Below, piece by piece: positions 35,231-48,059 of a stretch of DNA of 64,000 nucleotides. Location of the stretch: the NCBI GenBank assembly GCA_020746105.1, contig CM036628.1:21099191-21163190 (forward strand). The letters are read 5' to 3'. The notes under the pieces are model-generated. The model worked only from the letters and a program-made list of their open reading frames with translations. It made no database searches and was not told the DNA's origin. Positions within the stretch are counted from its first letter, which is position 1. Every line of letters starts with the position of its first letter. This stretch comes from Trogon surrucura. Taxonomy: Eukaryota; Chordata; Aves; Trogoniformes; Trogonidae. The translations under genes were made by a program, and so were the position numbers.

Positions 35231-38090
35231 AGCGTTCCTCCACTCCCCATCCTTTAGTGGATACAGAGGAATGATTCAGCAGAGGGGACAGATGCAGACT
35301 TCTGAAAAATGAGAGGATGTTTGCTTTGGTTTATGTGTGGAAGGGGTGGGATCCTCTTGGGAGCTCTGTATGAGGCAGTGAATGGGATGTCCTCAGATAA
35401 TCAAAGACAATGAGGAAAAGTGGGGTCAATGATCCGTTCAATGAAAGCATAAGGCAAATGATACGTTGAGCACTTCCAGAAAGTGGTAATTTGACAGCAG
35501 TCTGCTGCGGGGAGCCATCTGTCCAGGGGAGAGGGTGGGAGTGCCAGTCGAGAGATGGGCGCCCCTGGGATGGGAGGTGAACTTTGGGAGCCTTCGGACT
35601 CGGCTCATCCTCTGCGCGGGGCCTCGCTCTGCAGGTACACACACAGTCCGGGCAGCCGATTTAAATGAGGCCCTTGCTGGCCTCTGACTGTATGAAAAAT
35701 CTTCTTGGGAGCCTGAGGAGTATTTGTTTGTGTGTGACCTGGTTTTTCAGGAGCTGGTTAACTGGATGCAGGCTTGGTGAGTTGATGCAGAGGGATATTG
35801 CGCATAGTTATTCAGGGTCAGGGCTTTGGCGTGTTGCGTTGCTCTTTTCCATTTGCAAAGGGCAAAAATATGAGAGTGGAGCTTGGAAAACCTGTGTAAA
35901 TAAGAAATAAGAAAGGAAAAATAAAACGGCAGGAAACAGCTTCCTCTCATGTGTTTTGTTCTGCCTTTTTTAGGCAAATCTGCTGCTCACCCTCACACTT
36001 TCCAAGCTCCCTCTAAGCCCGAGTGTCCCAGCAAGCCAGGAACCAGTTCATGTTCGGGCTATCACCTGGGGATGATCCAGTTTGCACGGCATGGGAGATC
36101 CCTTTATAAAAGCTATCGGCAGCAGTGGCCAGCTTGTAGCTGTGCTCTGCAGAGGGCTACGGTGAAATGTTTTGCAAATCCTTTTTATTCCTTGTTTACT
36201 AGAAGACGCTGAGGTTTGGTTTTGAAGAAAAAAATAAACAACCAAACCAACAGTGTGTAGCCTTGGGAAGATGCACAAAGTTCAGAGCCCTGCCTGCTCA
36301 GAGCAGTGACTGATAGCCAGCTTCTTTGGCAGGGCTAATGCTGGTCCAGGCCAGCTCCTCCTGCAGAGACAAGCCTCTGGTAGCAGCAAGCAGAGGCAGG
36401 GAGGGAGCTGAAGCAGCAGTCGGTGGTTAGGTGATGGCAGGGGAAATGCCAGGATGCTTTATTCAGAGTAGATGTGCTCTCCAGGCTGTCAGACGAGGAA
36501 GGAAATTAGAAAAATAGTCTCTTTCATGTGGGTTTTTGGTCCTTGTTGCGAGGAGTCAGGCTAGGATTAACTGTCCTGTTGGAAAAGGGCCACGGGAACA
36601 GCTTCTCGCAGGGTGCCTGAGCTCTCCTCACCGGGGGGCCTGGCTGGAGCTGCGGCATGTGGGCAGGGAGGCAGCAGGAGGGGCTCAGGCGTGTTTGCCA
36701 GTGCTCTCGGTGCCCCTGCATGGGCAGACCTCTGTCAGACCTGCTTTTCCGCATCCTGGCTGAGGTGTGAAGGGGACCTCAGGGCCAAAGGAAGGGATCT
36801 GGACCGCATTGCTCACTGATGTAGGTGCATGTGAGTGTGGTGGTGTCCAGAGGGACATCTGCCTGGGATGCCAAGTGAAGCTGATGGCTCTTCTGTCTCT
36901 TTTTCTAGGCTAAAAAATGCTGTGTTCCCCCTCATCCTACCATAACTGTGAGCTATGCCCTGCAGCAGCACAGTGAGGGACCAAATTTCAAACCAAAGGT
37001 GGGACAGGGAGGTTGCACAGCAGCACACTTGTTCCTGCCTGGCTCCCAACAGAGTCCTGGCCATTGCAACAAAGACAGAGCGTGTCTAACACAGAGCTTG
37101 GATGATGGACAGTGAAGAGAACGAGGAGGAAAGGTTTTTCTTTAGTGAAGTGAATCGCTCATCTACTCAGCAGATGGTGCCAAGGCACAGAACTCTTGGT
37201 TTGCACTTGGCATCAGCAGCCAGTGCTGGGAACCTGAGCAAACGCTCCCCTTGATGGCGATGGAGCAGTCAAAGCAAACCTCTCCCAAGTGATGCTCACG
37301 GTGCTCAGGTGAGGGTGCTGGCTGACAAAGTGCCCATCTGAGCAAACGCTGGCTCTGCCAAATGCACTTCAGCGATTCCGTGTCTGAGGCTGTTACGTGG
37401 GAGCTTGGAGAAGGTGATCTCGTTGCAAACATTGACCTAGGTGGTTGTTCTGGGATTACAGCTCTGCAGCAGACACTGGCTGCTTTTTTTTACACGTGTG
37501 CTGGTATTAATTCTCTCTCTTCTCCCTTCAGGCTGGAGCTGGGCTTTTTTTCTTCCTGGCAGTTGCTCTTGGTCTTTTGTAGTTGGCTGGTGACTTCAGA
37601 GCTCTCAGCTGTCTGCCACGCTTCTCACCTGCAGAGCCCACTGGCCCGCACGGCACTGCTGGGCTTGGAAGGTTTCTGAAGGAGCAGAGCCCTGGGGAAC
37701 AGCTTTGAGGGGTATCAAAGCACCCCACCAGCTAAATGCCGACACTGTCCCGCCTTCGTCTTTGTGGTAAGCCAGCAAGGGTGATGGGGGCTGTGGAACA
37801 GGGGGGTCAGGGGGCTCTCCTGGGCTCACCAGTGTGATGGTCAAAGGAGCTAGCATCCCTTGGTGCTCTCCCATGTGCAGAATATGTGGGCCATGCGATG
37901 GCCAAACACCTGCATGGTTCCCCAGCCCTCGTATCTCTTGTCTGGGGGCCCCGGGACAGACTGGAGGGGGTGTGTGGAGCTTCCTCCATGCTGTGTTCCA
38001 AGCAAAGGGGCTGGAGACACCACCAAGATTCGTCCTTCTCCGAAGCGTTGTCCTCCAGCCAGGAATAAACCTCTCCCTCCATGGCAGCCT
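35231..38090. other. Unique non-coding DNA
   Basis: No repeats were recognised. A splice-like interval at 36909-36998 (TTTTTCTAG acceptor, CCAAAG/GTGGGA donor, open for 30 codons) was considered and not accepted as an exon. Confidence 0.5.
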
Positions 38091-38099
38091 CTGTCCCTT

Positions 38100-38350
38100 C
38101 CATCTTTCTCGTGGCAGCTAAGTTGTTAATAAGCTTCCTTTTGCTCTGATTCCATCTAAATTACTATTTTAAAACAACTACAGATGTGCTAAATTGGCTC
38201 AGGATAATAGGATGAGATGGAGAATAAAGGTTCCCCCAGTGGGCTGTCGCCAGTACAGGTAATTTATTACCTGGGTGGCTAATTATACGCTTCTCAGCTT
38301 TCTAGGGTGAAAACATCTTGATATTTCCTAGTTAAGGAGCCCTGACACAA
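38100..38350. promoter_or_regulatory. AT-rich block with palindromic ZEB/E2-box pair
   Basis: CAGGTAAT-TT-ATTACCTG (38256-38273) is a perfect inverted repeat with 8-bp arms and a 2-bp spacer. It places two CAGGTA (ZEB/SNAI-type) sites and ATTA cores in mirror orientation. The surrounding 250 bp is AT-rich. This is a candidate silencer or enhancer, inferred from known ZEB preferences. Confidence 0.35.
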
Positions 38351-40550
38351 GTGAAATGACCAGACATGTGAATAGGAAACACAGTGATTAAGTACCTGAG
38401 AGATGAGGAATGCAAAGGAAAAGGCATTCTGCAGCCAGAAAAAATGAACTGTGTGATTTCCCCCAGCACCTTGGGGGAGCAGGGAGGGGCTGGACCTCTC
38501 CGAACTCTGGCCAATTCAGGCACTTTGTGCATGAAAACTGCAGCTAAATGAATTCCAAGCTGGGGGGGGGGGAAAAAAATAGAAAAAATGAAAGAAACAA
38601 AACAGCAAACCTCCGTTAAACGAGAGAAGAAATTTTCATGAGTTCTGCATATGCACTCGTGAGCTTTGGGGGCTGGGGCCGATGAGAAGGAGAAAGCCCC
38701 ATAGTCCTCCCTTCTCAGCTCTGGTTGCACCCCACCTCCCTGTGCAGCCCCCCAGCCCTGCAGATGGACGCTGCTCCACCCCACCAGGCAGCCGGGAGCT
38801 CCCTTGGATTAGAAACTCTCCAGCGGCCACCGTCCCCACCGTGGTCCCCAGAGAGCTCTGCCTCCGTCAGCTCCTCATGACACTGCTTTCCCCACCTGCG
38901 TTCCAAGAAGTGGAGGTAAGAAACGTACATCCATGATCCTCTCATTTGTTGTTTGCTTGATAAAACGTAATGTTTGCTTAGTTAACGTGTCTGAGACACG
39001 GTATCTTACAAAACACACCGTCTGTCGAACACAGCAAAACGGGCCAATTTCCACAGCACTTAAAACCTACGGCGTGAGACGGATCCCATCTAGACGAAAG
39101 ATGCCTGGTTGAACTGCTTGCGTCAGCCCAGCCTGCAGGAGCCTCTGGGTGCTGCTTTAGCTCCCAAATCTTCCTCATCTGGCAGCAAGGTTCTACCTGC
39201 TTCTACTGGAGCTGCTTCCCACCCCGTGCCAGTGCCCTTGCAAGACACCCCTGGTCACCGAAGGAAACGACCTCGAGATCAGCACAGCCCCCAAGGGACA
39301 AGCACAGCCTGGGGGGACTCGAGTGCAAACCCGAGCAGGTACTTCTCATGAAACCCATGAGAGGTTCATCGAGCTCTTCTGACTTTTTAACAGTGGCAGG
39401 GACCAGGATGACATCGCTCAGGAAGGGTTCCAGCACCTCAGAAGGGTCCCCAGCTTGTCCCTGGCTCTCTGTAGTGGTGGAGCAGCACTACCAGGGCTTT
39501 TTTCCTCCTTACACCCTCCGTTTCCCCCATTGCAGCAGGGAAGGATGGGGCTGGGTGAAGCCTTGCCCTGGCTGGGGGATGGATGCAGCTGTGGCAACGC
39601 CCAAGATGTGGATCCCACCTACTGTCACCACGTCCTCCTTGGGACTCTGAGCTTTTTCCAGGAATCCCTTGGTTTCGCCTGACCCGTGAGGCTGCAGTGA
39701 TTCAGGGTTTGCCCCGCTCCACAGCCCTAAAGCAGGTAGTGAAGAGGAGGTCTCTGGGAAGGCAGAGTGTTCCTGATAAAAGGGAGAACCAGAAAACAAG
39801 GTGTTCGCAGTATGAAAGGGGCCTCGTTCTCACGGATGAAAGGCAAAGACGTGTATGCGTGTCTTTGGACTCCGCAGCATCTCCCAAAGCTCTGGTTTTA
39901 TGCTTCTTTATCCTTCAACTTCTTCCTTAATGAGAAATTAATTAGCCTTGTAGTTCCTGCCTGGGAACTTGTAAACATGCAGCAGTGGTGCCCGTCGCTC
40001 CCCCCCCCGTCCCGTCCCACCCCCCTTCCCCGTGGTGTAGTCCAAGATATCTGACAAAAACACTCAAGAACAAAGCTGCCCGGCTAATTCAGGGAATTAT
40101 CAGGAAGCGTGTAGCAGAGCTGAGATAATAGGCCTTAAATAGCAGCTTGATTGCGCTTCCTCAAGAGGCTCCCACAGCTCCCTCCCACCCTGGGGCGAGC
40201 AGCGAGGGGCTCTGGGCCACCAGGACCCCCGGGATCGGGAACCGACCAGGCTGGTGTGTGGGGGTAGAGCTTTGCATTTGGGGAAAAAATAGTAAAAAAA
40301 AAAGCAGCAATGCTCACCAGGGTGCCTCAGCAGTCTGTACTGTGAAATCCTTGCTGCGATGCCCTCCTGCCATTCAGGGTGTTTGAGCACAGTGCAGGGA
40401 CATGAAAGGGGTGGAAGCAGGGCTGGGGAGAGAGAGGGCTCAATCAACCCCATGCGATCCATCACCACCCCAGGACACGAGCTGGACCTTGAGCTGCGAC
40501 ATGGAGCGATGGAAAAAAAGCCTCTCTTTGTGACAGGACCTATTTTTTTT
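38351..40550. other. Unique non-coding DNA
   Basis: Contains GC-rich sequence, a short G-run followed by A-rich sequence at 38562-38590, and a C-run near 40001. No gene or transposon was recognised. Confidence 0.5.
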
Positions 40551-41120
40551 TTGGTTAGAATATTATTATTTCATGACGGAGAAGTTCAATTGGCAGGAGA
40601 ATCACGTGATTAATTGTTGCGACCAAAGGGGCAAGCTCCAAAGCCTGTGGACAAGGAGTGCATCGAGAGCACAAAACCAGCCCGCTCTGCACTGAGATCT
40701 CTGGCACGGCTGGTGCTGTGCCGAGGGACTCGTTGTAGCTTTAATGCTCGGAAGCCGCGCTTTACTGCTGACACGATTTTTTCCCCGGCACAGTTAGTTA
40801 ACAACACAGGAGTTTCCGACCCCAGAGGACAGGCGGTTTCCGCAGCAAGGGGTAGGGTGGCAAGGGAAATCTTCCAATGCAAGGCATCAGACCATTCTCC
40901 TCTGATGCTCGGCTGATGGGACCAAAAGGACTACTGGTTTTTCTCATTTCCTCATGGAGGAAATGCACTATTCGGAGTACAACTTGTAGCTACTTCAGAA
41001 GTGAGTCATTACTTTGTATATAAGCTAAACACTGGAGCATAATCATAAATAAATAAAACTGACTTCATAAACTGGAAATTAAATATATCCCGTCCTTGTT
41101 TGCAATGCGCCATGACTCAT
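40551..41120. promoter_or_regulatory. Composite motif block: E-box palindrome, ETS palindrome, AP-1 and TATA-like sites
   Basis: AATCACGTGATT (40600-40611) is a perfect 12-bp palindrome centred on CACGTG. CATTTCCTC-ATG-GAGGAAATG (40945-40965) has 9-bp arms with ETS-type cores. Consensus AP-1 sites are TGAGTCA (41002-41008) and TGACTCA (41113-41119), and TATATAAG lies at 41017-41024. ETS, AP-1 and TATA within 80 bp resembles an inducible promoter or enhancer. No transcript evidence is available. Confidence 0.35.
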
Positions 41121-44100
41121 ACTGTTGCTTCCTAGTCTATTTTCAAGTTTAAACCAGGTTTTGAAGCCTTGTAGGGCTCCTTGCCCTGTTTATCCACGCT
41201 GTAGTTTTGATTTGCCCTGTGATATTGCTTGAGGAACATTGTTTGCCCCATATGTTTGATATCAATAACACCCCTCGTGTGCCTTCTCCTTCTGCCGTGT
41301 CCTTGCGGTGCTGGCGGCAGTGACGGGCGTGGAGGCTCTGGGCTGGAGGCTACTGGACATCTGCGGTTACAACCAGGTCAGCCCTGTCTCCAGCGAGGGC
41401 TGCGAGAGCGCTGCGCAGGGCAGGAGCCAAAGCTAAAATCCAGAGCGCGCAGCTCTGCTCGCGCCTGCCTGATACACGCTTCTTGCTGAAAGGGCTGGTC
41501 TCACCTTTTCCTTTTCTCCAGCCCCTCTCTCCTCTGCTTCCCTGCAGTGGCAGGAGTGTTTGAGCCACGAGGTGTGAGCTAGTTCAGGGACTTGATCTCA
41601 TCAAATCCTTTTTTTCTTCTTTTTCTTTTTTTCCCCACCAGGATGGTTTCTAGCCAGGTTGGTTCCCCAGCCTGACTCACAAGGAACACTGGGACAAGCG
41701 GCTGAGACCACAATGGCACTGTGTCATTTGCAGGAGACCGTAAGGAGCTGCCCTCATCGCTGCTGCCCAAAGCACCGTGGCCCTGGGCTTCCCTCTATCC
41801 TTCCTTCAGACATCACCTCTGGAGACGTAAATCGTTTACATGCGCTGAAAGCAAGGTGAGAAAGTGCCTTGTGCCTCTTTCTCAGCACTGAGGGGAGCTG
41901 GATCCTGGGTTAGCCCACAAACCACACATCCACCCTGGCCGAGCTGTCCCGAGAGCCAGGGACTGGTTGGATTTTGCATTTCAAGTCAGAGATGGATGAT
42001 GCTAGGGAAAGGCTGACCGGTCCAAAACCAGCACCGCACTTAACGCAGAGTTGTCCCCAATCCAAGCCCCGAGGTGACGCCTCAGGGCAAGGTCCAGCAC
42101 GGCTCTGGAGACTCCAGAGGAGAGGCTGCATCCCTGCTTCATCGTTACAGCAGGAGGAATCGGGATATTCCAGCTCCTAATCCTTCCCCGGCTCCTGGGT
42201 GTCTGGCCTTGGCTGAGAACTCCTGGCTAAGGCGGTTCTGGGTGAGGAGGTCACCTCAGGCATCTGGGGGCACTTTAGGGTTACCCTGCTCTTCATTTAG
42301 ATGAGAAAAAAAAATAAAATAAAATTAGTCTGCCTCTCTCTTCCCCCGGGGTGCAAGGAGGCAGGGGCAGAGGAGAGGGGGCTGAGCAGATCCGTGAATT
42401 GCTGGGGTCCCGCCACGCCGAGGGACAGGCAGGTTTGGGCTGAGGCCGTGTGTCCTGGGAAGTACAAGGCTACTGTCTCACGGCCGGTGGCACAGGAGCC
42501 TTGGTGCCTCCCGGGGCTTCAGCTGAGGGAGCCTGCTCCACATCCACCCTTGTTCTTGTCCTTTATTTTAGCCCCATTTTAGCAGCAGCAAGGGGTAGTT
42601 TAAGCCTGAGAGGCTAATCTCATCCAGGAGCCCCCTAAATCCAAGCATTTGCTTCTACTCGTGTTATTTCCCATTCCTTACTCTGAACCATGAAGCACCT
42701 GATTAATCTGTTCCCTAGAGCTGAGCCTGCTGAGACCAGATCCTCCCTGCGATTTCCACTATGCCAAGAAACCTCAGAGACCTTGGTGCATCGTGGTCCA
42801 AATCTCATTCTTAAGTTAAATACCTGCAGTTGCCTGTTTTGGCAGAGTTCCCCAGCTAGACCTGCTCCCTGCAAAACCAGGCTGCAGCATGTAAAACAGG
42901 AACGTTAACTCTTTTTCCAGCTGTCTGCAGCTCACGAACTGTAAAACACGCGCTAACGTTACACCTCCACACTTTGCCAAGGAGATGCTGGTGATGCTGG
43001 CATTGGTTGGGGGTTTTGGAGGGTTTTTTTGGGGGGGGTTGTTATTTTTTTTTAAATAGAATTTCTAAAAATTGGAGGAAATCCCTGACGTTTTTGATTC
43101 TTTTGCAGGAGCTTGTATCTGTAGCTGCTGGCAGGAACCATGCTCCACCGATGTTCACCCTGTCCCCAAGGTAGGACAAGGCAAGTGAGACCTTTCCCAC
43201 TCATGGTCCCACCTGGTGCTGTGGAGGTGAAACATCCCAAATCTCGGACCCTCCGATCTGTCAGAGCCTGCTGTCCCCTCCAGGTGCCCGAGGATCCCAG
43301 CCAGGAGATGAACCCCCCTTTCGGGTAGGAAGGCGCGTTAGCTGCCTGGCCAGTCTGAAATCAATTTGTGTCTATCTTTGATCCCGATTCCTCTTTAAGC
43401 CCGTTTTGGCTCCGTTTAGAATAGACCTGATCCTAAAGGGAAAAGCAGACAAACCAGACTAAACATCAAATATTAAATAGCAACTGCTAATATGACAGCC
43501 ATTAAACACAAGCGCTCTCCTGCCTCTGTAGCAGCTGGAAGCCGGGCTGCACACCCACCTCTGGATCCCGGCGCTACCGAAATCGAAGTCAGGCTGCACG
43601 TGTATATATCAAATTGCTGGAACGGAGAAGAAATCCAGTTTCCTACTGCCAATCTTTCTGGCATTCAATCTCCTGTGTCTGCTTTTCGCTGAGGTAGGAG
43701 GAGACGATGGGCTTTCGCCTTTGGAGATGCGGGAGAGGGAAGCGCGGCTGCCCAGCTCGCTGGTGCTGCAAATGTGCTTCGGTAGGGGTTGGCAGGGAGG
43801 CTTCTCCTCCTGCCCTACTGGAAAACTAAAAGAAATCTTATTTCATCTTGGGATGAATCCAAGAGGCTTTGAAGTCCCAGGAAGGGATCTGCTGGCCAGG
43901 CAAAGCCTTTTCTCTCTCTCCTCCAGAGTTTCAAAGCGTTGGGGTAAGTCCAAGAAGGGGAGCGGGCGCAGAGCGCCCCAGCTCTGGACACCGGTTTGTC
44001 TGACCATGCTGGGGATCACGAGGACCAAGGAGGTTGTAGGGGAAGAAATAGCCCAAAGCAGCATGAAAGATAAAGCCTCAGCCATGCCCTTTGGTGCCTG

Positions 44101-45210
44101 CACACTTGGACTGCGCTTCGCTCACATCTAGGCTGTCCCTGGGCTTCTCTACAGGGGAAATTCCAGTAGAACCCGGGGAAACACCAATGTCCAAGGATGC
44201 CCTGTGGATTTGTTCATGCCGGGGACAGCAAAGGAATGAGAGACATCCCGAGCGCATCCCTGAGCAAGATCCCCCATCACATTGTCAGCGGGCACTTGCC
44301 GTGGTGGCACAGCGTGGCCCTGGGTCCTTCTCGTTATCTGCCGCGCTCCTCCTCTTTCCTTGAGCCACTTCTTTATCACATTTTGAGCATACCTTCCACT
44401 TGACTTAACACTAACATATGTACAGTTCGCATTGCAGTAATGCCTTACAAATTAGCCAGGGCTGATTGAGTGATTATCTGCTGCTTCTTCCAGCCTCTGC
44501 CCCCTCCCGATCCCCGGCCCCCACCTCCGCACATCGGGGAGGGGGGCTGAAGCGGGGGGCTCAGGGAAGGGAGCTGGGGCCCCCTCCTGGTGCTCCCTCC
44601 TCGGGGACTTTCTGAGAAGCATCCTTTCCTCCTTCCTCCTCTTCTTTCCTCCCACTCTGCCTGCCTGAAGGAATTTTTTGGGTGCTGCAGAGGCAGAAGT
44701 GAGGGGGGCTCTCCTCTGTCCCGAGAGATGTCTCTAGAAAAGAGGATTTTGCTGGCACAAGGGGCAGGCAGCCCTCCAGAGAGGGGTGACCTGTGCTGGG
44801 GCTGCAAGAGCAGGGACCCTCTGAGACCCTCGCTGTGTGTTTGCAGCTTATAAACAAAGCGCTGGGAAGGCAGATGGACCATGTATTTGTCAAAGTGCTT
44901 TCATGAGAAAACCTTCAGCAGCGGCTCAAACGCCGGGTTGCTGGCTCTGCTTCTGCTGTCCCGGCCTTGCAGCCTGTGGGATGGAGAGGTTTAAAGTCCT
45001 CCTGGAGGCATTGCCCGTCAACCAGCAATTTCCCTAAGATTTCTTTGTTCTGAGCTTTTACATTTCTTGCAGCCCCCTCGAGTTCCTGAGCGCCGACCAC
45101 TTAGTACTTGCCATGCCAGAGCCTCGTTTCTGTGTCACTTAGCACTGGGAAGTGCTCTGCGGGCGCATTTCTATGCAAGAGGCTGTGAAAAATGAGGATA
45201 TGTTTTATGA
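41121..45210. other. Unique non-coding DNA
   Basis: About 4 kb without recognisable features. A moderately CpG-containing stretch lies at about 41290-41460, G/T runs at about 43020-43055 and a C-rich stretch at 44490-44580. Confidence 0.5.
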
Positions 45211-45214
45211 TGTT

Positions 45215-45490
45215 CCAGTGCAGAGGAGTCCTGTGCTGATCGTGTGGAGTTATTATGGCTGGAAGGAACCTCCACCATCTCGTCCGCTCCACTTTATCCT
45301 CTGCATCAGGCTGGTAAACCATCCTTGTCAGATGTGTGCTTAGCCTTATCCTTGAATATCTCTGGAGAAAGCAATTCAACAATCTCCCAGAGCAGCCTGT
45401 TCCACCGTCTGAACTCTAGTTAGAGTTATAAAGGTTTCCCTAATGTTTGACTTTAATTTTCTCTACTGCAACATAACACCATTATTACTA
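45215..45490 (-). mobile_element. Old CR1-type LINE fragment (antisense)
   Basis: Read on the minus strand the central part gives TGGAACAGGCTGCTCTGGGA, then GATTGTTGAATTGCTTTCTC, then CAGAGATATTCAAGG. This is the characteristic CR1 3' region near the end of and after ORF2. Upstream on the minus strand comes TTAGGGAAACCTTTATAACT-type sequence. The end at 45215-45290 (TATGGCTGGAAGGAACCTCC) fits the CR1 3' portion. It is diverged and truncated, with no open frame or octamer tail. Confidence 0.82.
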
Positions 45491-46800
45491 GTGTGAGCTC
45501 TTTGATGGCTCTTTTTCCCCTAAGCCCCCATTTAGAAGAGACTGGGAAGGAGCTAGATGAACTGACTTACAGCTCCTTTCCAACGTATTTTCAGGCAATT
45601 CTGTTTAATACGAGTTAAGGTAGGCAGAGTTTATGGGATCATATCGGGTTTTAAATGGTTTTGGACAACGCTCAAATGTCCTCTTGTGACATTAGCTGCG
45701 TCGTGGAACTGCTGCCCTGGCTGCTTCTCCCACCTGCCTTGGGGGGAGGAAGGATGAAATGATCACCTTGTGGGGGGAGCGGTTGGTGCTGGGAAGAGCA
45801 GCAGTGGGGAAATGAGGTCTCTGCGGGGTTTGAGGGTCCTTCCTTTCCTCCTGCACCATTTAGCAGAATCCCTCCCTACCTGCAGGCATCCACCCTCTCC
45901 TGGTACCCAGGGACCCGTGTGGAGGAGATGTGCAAGGTATGAGCACCCACACCAGGCGCTGGGAGCAGGGCGTTTGTTAGATCCCAGCTCGCTCCCCTCA
46001 AAACCTCCTTTTCACGCTCTTCTTGCTCCTGCCTCACCCCAGGGCTGCTGGTCTGGGCAACCAGCGTCAGGGTGCAGATGGGAGAAAGGAGGCTGGAATG
46101 CAAAAAGGAACAGAGCGCGTGGGAATTTGAAACTCTCCACAGATGAAAAGTGGACGGGAGAGGGTTTTTTTGGCAAACGAAGTTATGAAAAAAAAAAAAG
46201 TTCCTGATTTTCTTCCTCACTTCCAACTTCGCAAAATCACACCACGCTCTAGTTGCACAACTGCATCCTACGTCCTCTTCTTTCGAATCCAGCGTCTGTC
46301 AGCCTGGAAGGAGCCGCCACTCTAGCCTCCTGCTCCCTCGCCACCGTGCTGGCTGTTCTTGTACCTCCCTTTTGCTTTCCCCTCCCTCCAGCCCCTTCAG
46401 CAGTAGGTGTCATGGCTGACAGGCCATGGTAGACCGTCCTCATGGGGCTCACCAGAAGATGGGGAGAGCTTCAAACCTCACAAGACCAGGCTGTGACCAC
46501 CTCCCTTGGGTCTCCATGGCTGGCAGAGGCAAATCCAAGCTGCCGGGCCAGGGTAGCAGGTAGTTCTTTGGATATTTTTTTTTTTTTTAACGCAAACTGA
46601 GAAATAAGTCGGTCCTCACCAGGGCGGGTGGATGGGATCTCCTGCATGCGATGCACTCCCCAAGCACGTGAGAGGCTGAACTTGTCCCACTCAGCTTTGG
46701 GGTTTTTCCCTCTCTCATGAGTTGTCTGCAGAATGTGATTTTAATTAAAGTAATTATTCAACAATTTTTTTTTTTTTTAATCTTGCTGAGTGATTGTAGA
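45491..46800. other. Unique non-coding DNA with T-runs
   Basis: The first 120 bp may be a more degraded continuation of the CR1 copy. T14 runs lie at 46575-46588 and 46765-46778. Nothing else was recognised. Confidence 0.45.
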
Positions 46801-46817
46801 GAGTGACTTCCACCCAG

Positions 46818-47067
46818 CGCGGGCCCATTTGCAAGCAATTTACCTCGAGAACTTGGCAGCCGAAATTCCGGCGGCTTGGCTGGGTGAGCAAGTGGCGCTG
46901 CATGCTTCCCGCGTCGCCTGCGGATGAGCGCAACTTGTTGAGTGAGGTTAGCAGCGCATATATTCGCGCTTATAGACTTGAAACGTGTTTCCTACGGATA
47001 TTCCGTAATATTTACTTAAATCTCGCTGTTTCTGCTAAGGCTCCCGGCAGCCAGCAACAACGACCCG
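46818..47067. promoter_or_regulatory. CpG-undepleted island without an evident gene
   Basis: I counted 22 CpG, 67 C and 67 G in 250 bp: GC 54% and observed/expected CpG about 1.2, which passes usual CpG-island thresholds. It includes the inverted repeat TACGGA-TAT-TCCGTA (46993-47007) and GCGCATATATTCGCGC (about 46954-46969). An open frame of 105 codons (46803-47120, +) crosses it but has no recognisable domain. It could be an unannotated promoter, a conserved element hypomethylated in the germ line, or a short exon. Confidence 0.5.
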
Positions 47068-48059
47068 AATTTTCACAGCTAACAAAGACAAAACAGGACA
47101 CTGGGCAGGGTCTGAACTGATTGTTTGAGGACTCGAGTACACGCAATATTTGTTTTGTGGTATTTATCTAATTTAGTTTACAATGTGGGAAATTTTATTT
47201 ATTTATTTTTAAAGCTTGCTGCCCCCCACCCCCAACCTTGTAACGCTTGTGGTTCTGTGCTGGATTCAAGTTACAAACTTTAGCTGTTTTGCTTTAGCCA
47301 TGACTTTTTTATAAAAGTCTGGTTAGACTATTTTTACTTTAGAAAAAAAAATGAGTTGGGGTTTTCTCCCTTTTTTTGCTGACAAATTGCGAATGGATGA
47401 AGGAAAATCGCTCAGACTTTCCCCGTACACACCCTCCTTTGGGCAGGGATTAAATGTGGGGGATTTCAACCTAAAATGCAAATGCTTTGGACATTTACAT
47501 GAGTGTATCTATCAGTGACCCCGTGTATCAGAGCGATATTTTTGCAGGATGTTGGGTTGGTTTTTTTTTTACTTTTTTTTTTAATTTATTTTCCTTTCTC
47601 TCAATTTCCATTTGGCATTTTCAGTGGTTCCCAATGGTTTTTATTTTGACAAGGACCCTCAAACCACTTGTAAACGCATCCAGGTAAGGATGGGATGGAA
47701 ATGCCGGTGTCGACCTCTGATTATTAACGTGACTCGGGGATGAAGCAGGTCGGTCCCTGGTTCTGGCTGGGGACTGGACTCATTTACTCCCATCTCAGAG
47801 GTTATTGGAGGGAAGTGTTTGGGAAGGGGGAAAGCAGGGATGTAACAGGGCAAGAAATGGTGCAGGTACCCCTGAGGCATCGGTGTAAGAGCGTGGGAGA
47901 GGGGAATATTTGAGGGTAATGCCAACAAAACCGCGAGGGCAGTTCTCTCCTTCCACCCACGGGCTCTCTTAAGCCCTCGGCTGTCAGTCAGCCCCTTATT
48001 TACATGAACACTAAATCCACTTGCAGCTTCTTTAAATGAAAGAAGAACACGCACCTTCC
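47068..48059. other. AT-rich then mixed non-coding DNA
   Basis: Contains ATTTATTTATTTTTAAA (about 47198-47214) and several T-runs around 47560-47590. No gene was recognised. Confidence 0.5.

Noticed and set aside
36909-36998. 90-bp interval with acceptor and donor-like ends, open for 30 codons
   Set aside because: A 30-codon opening is common by chance, the encoded peptide is not recognised, and no partner exon in phase was found.
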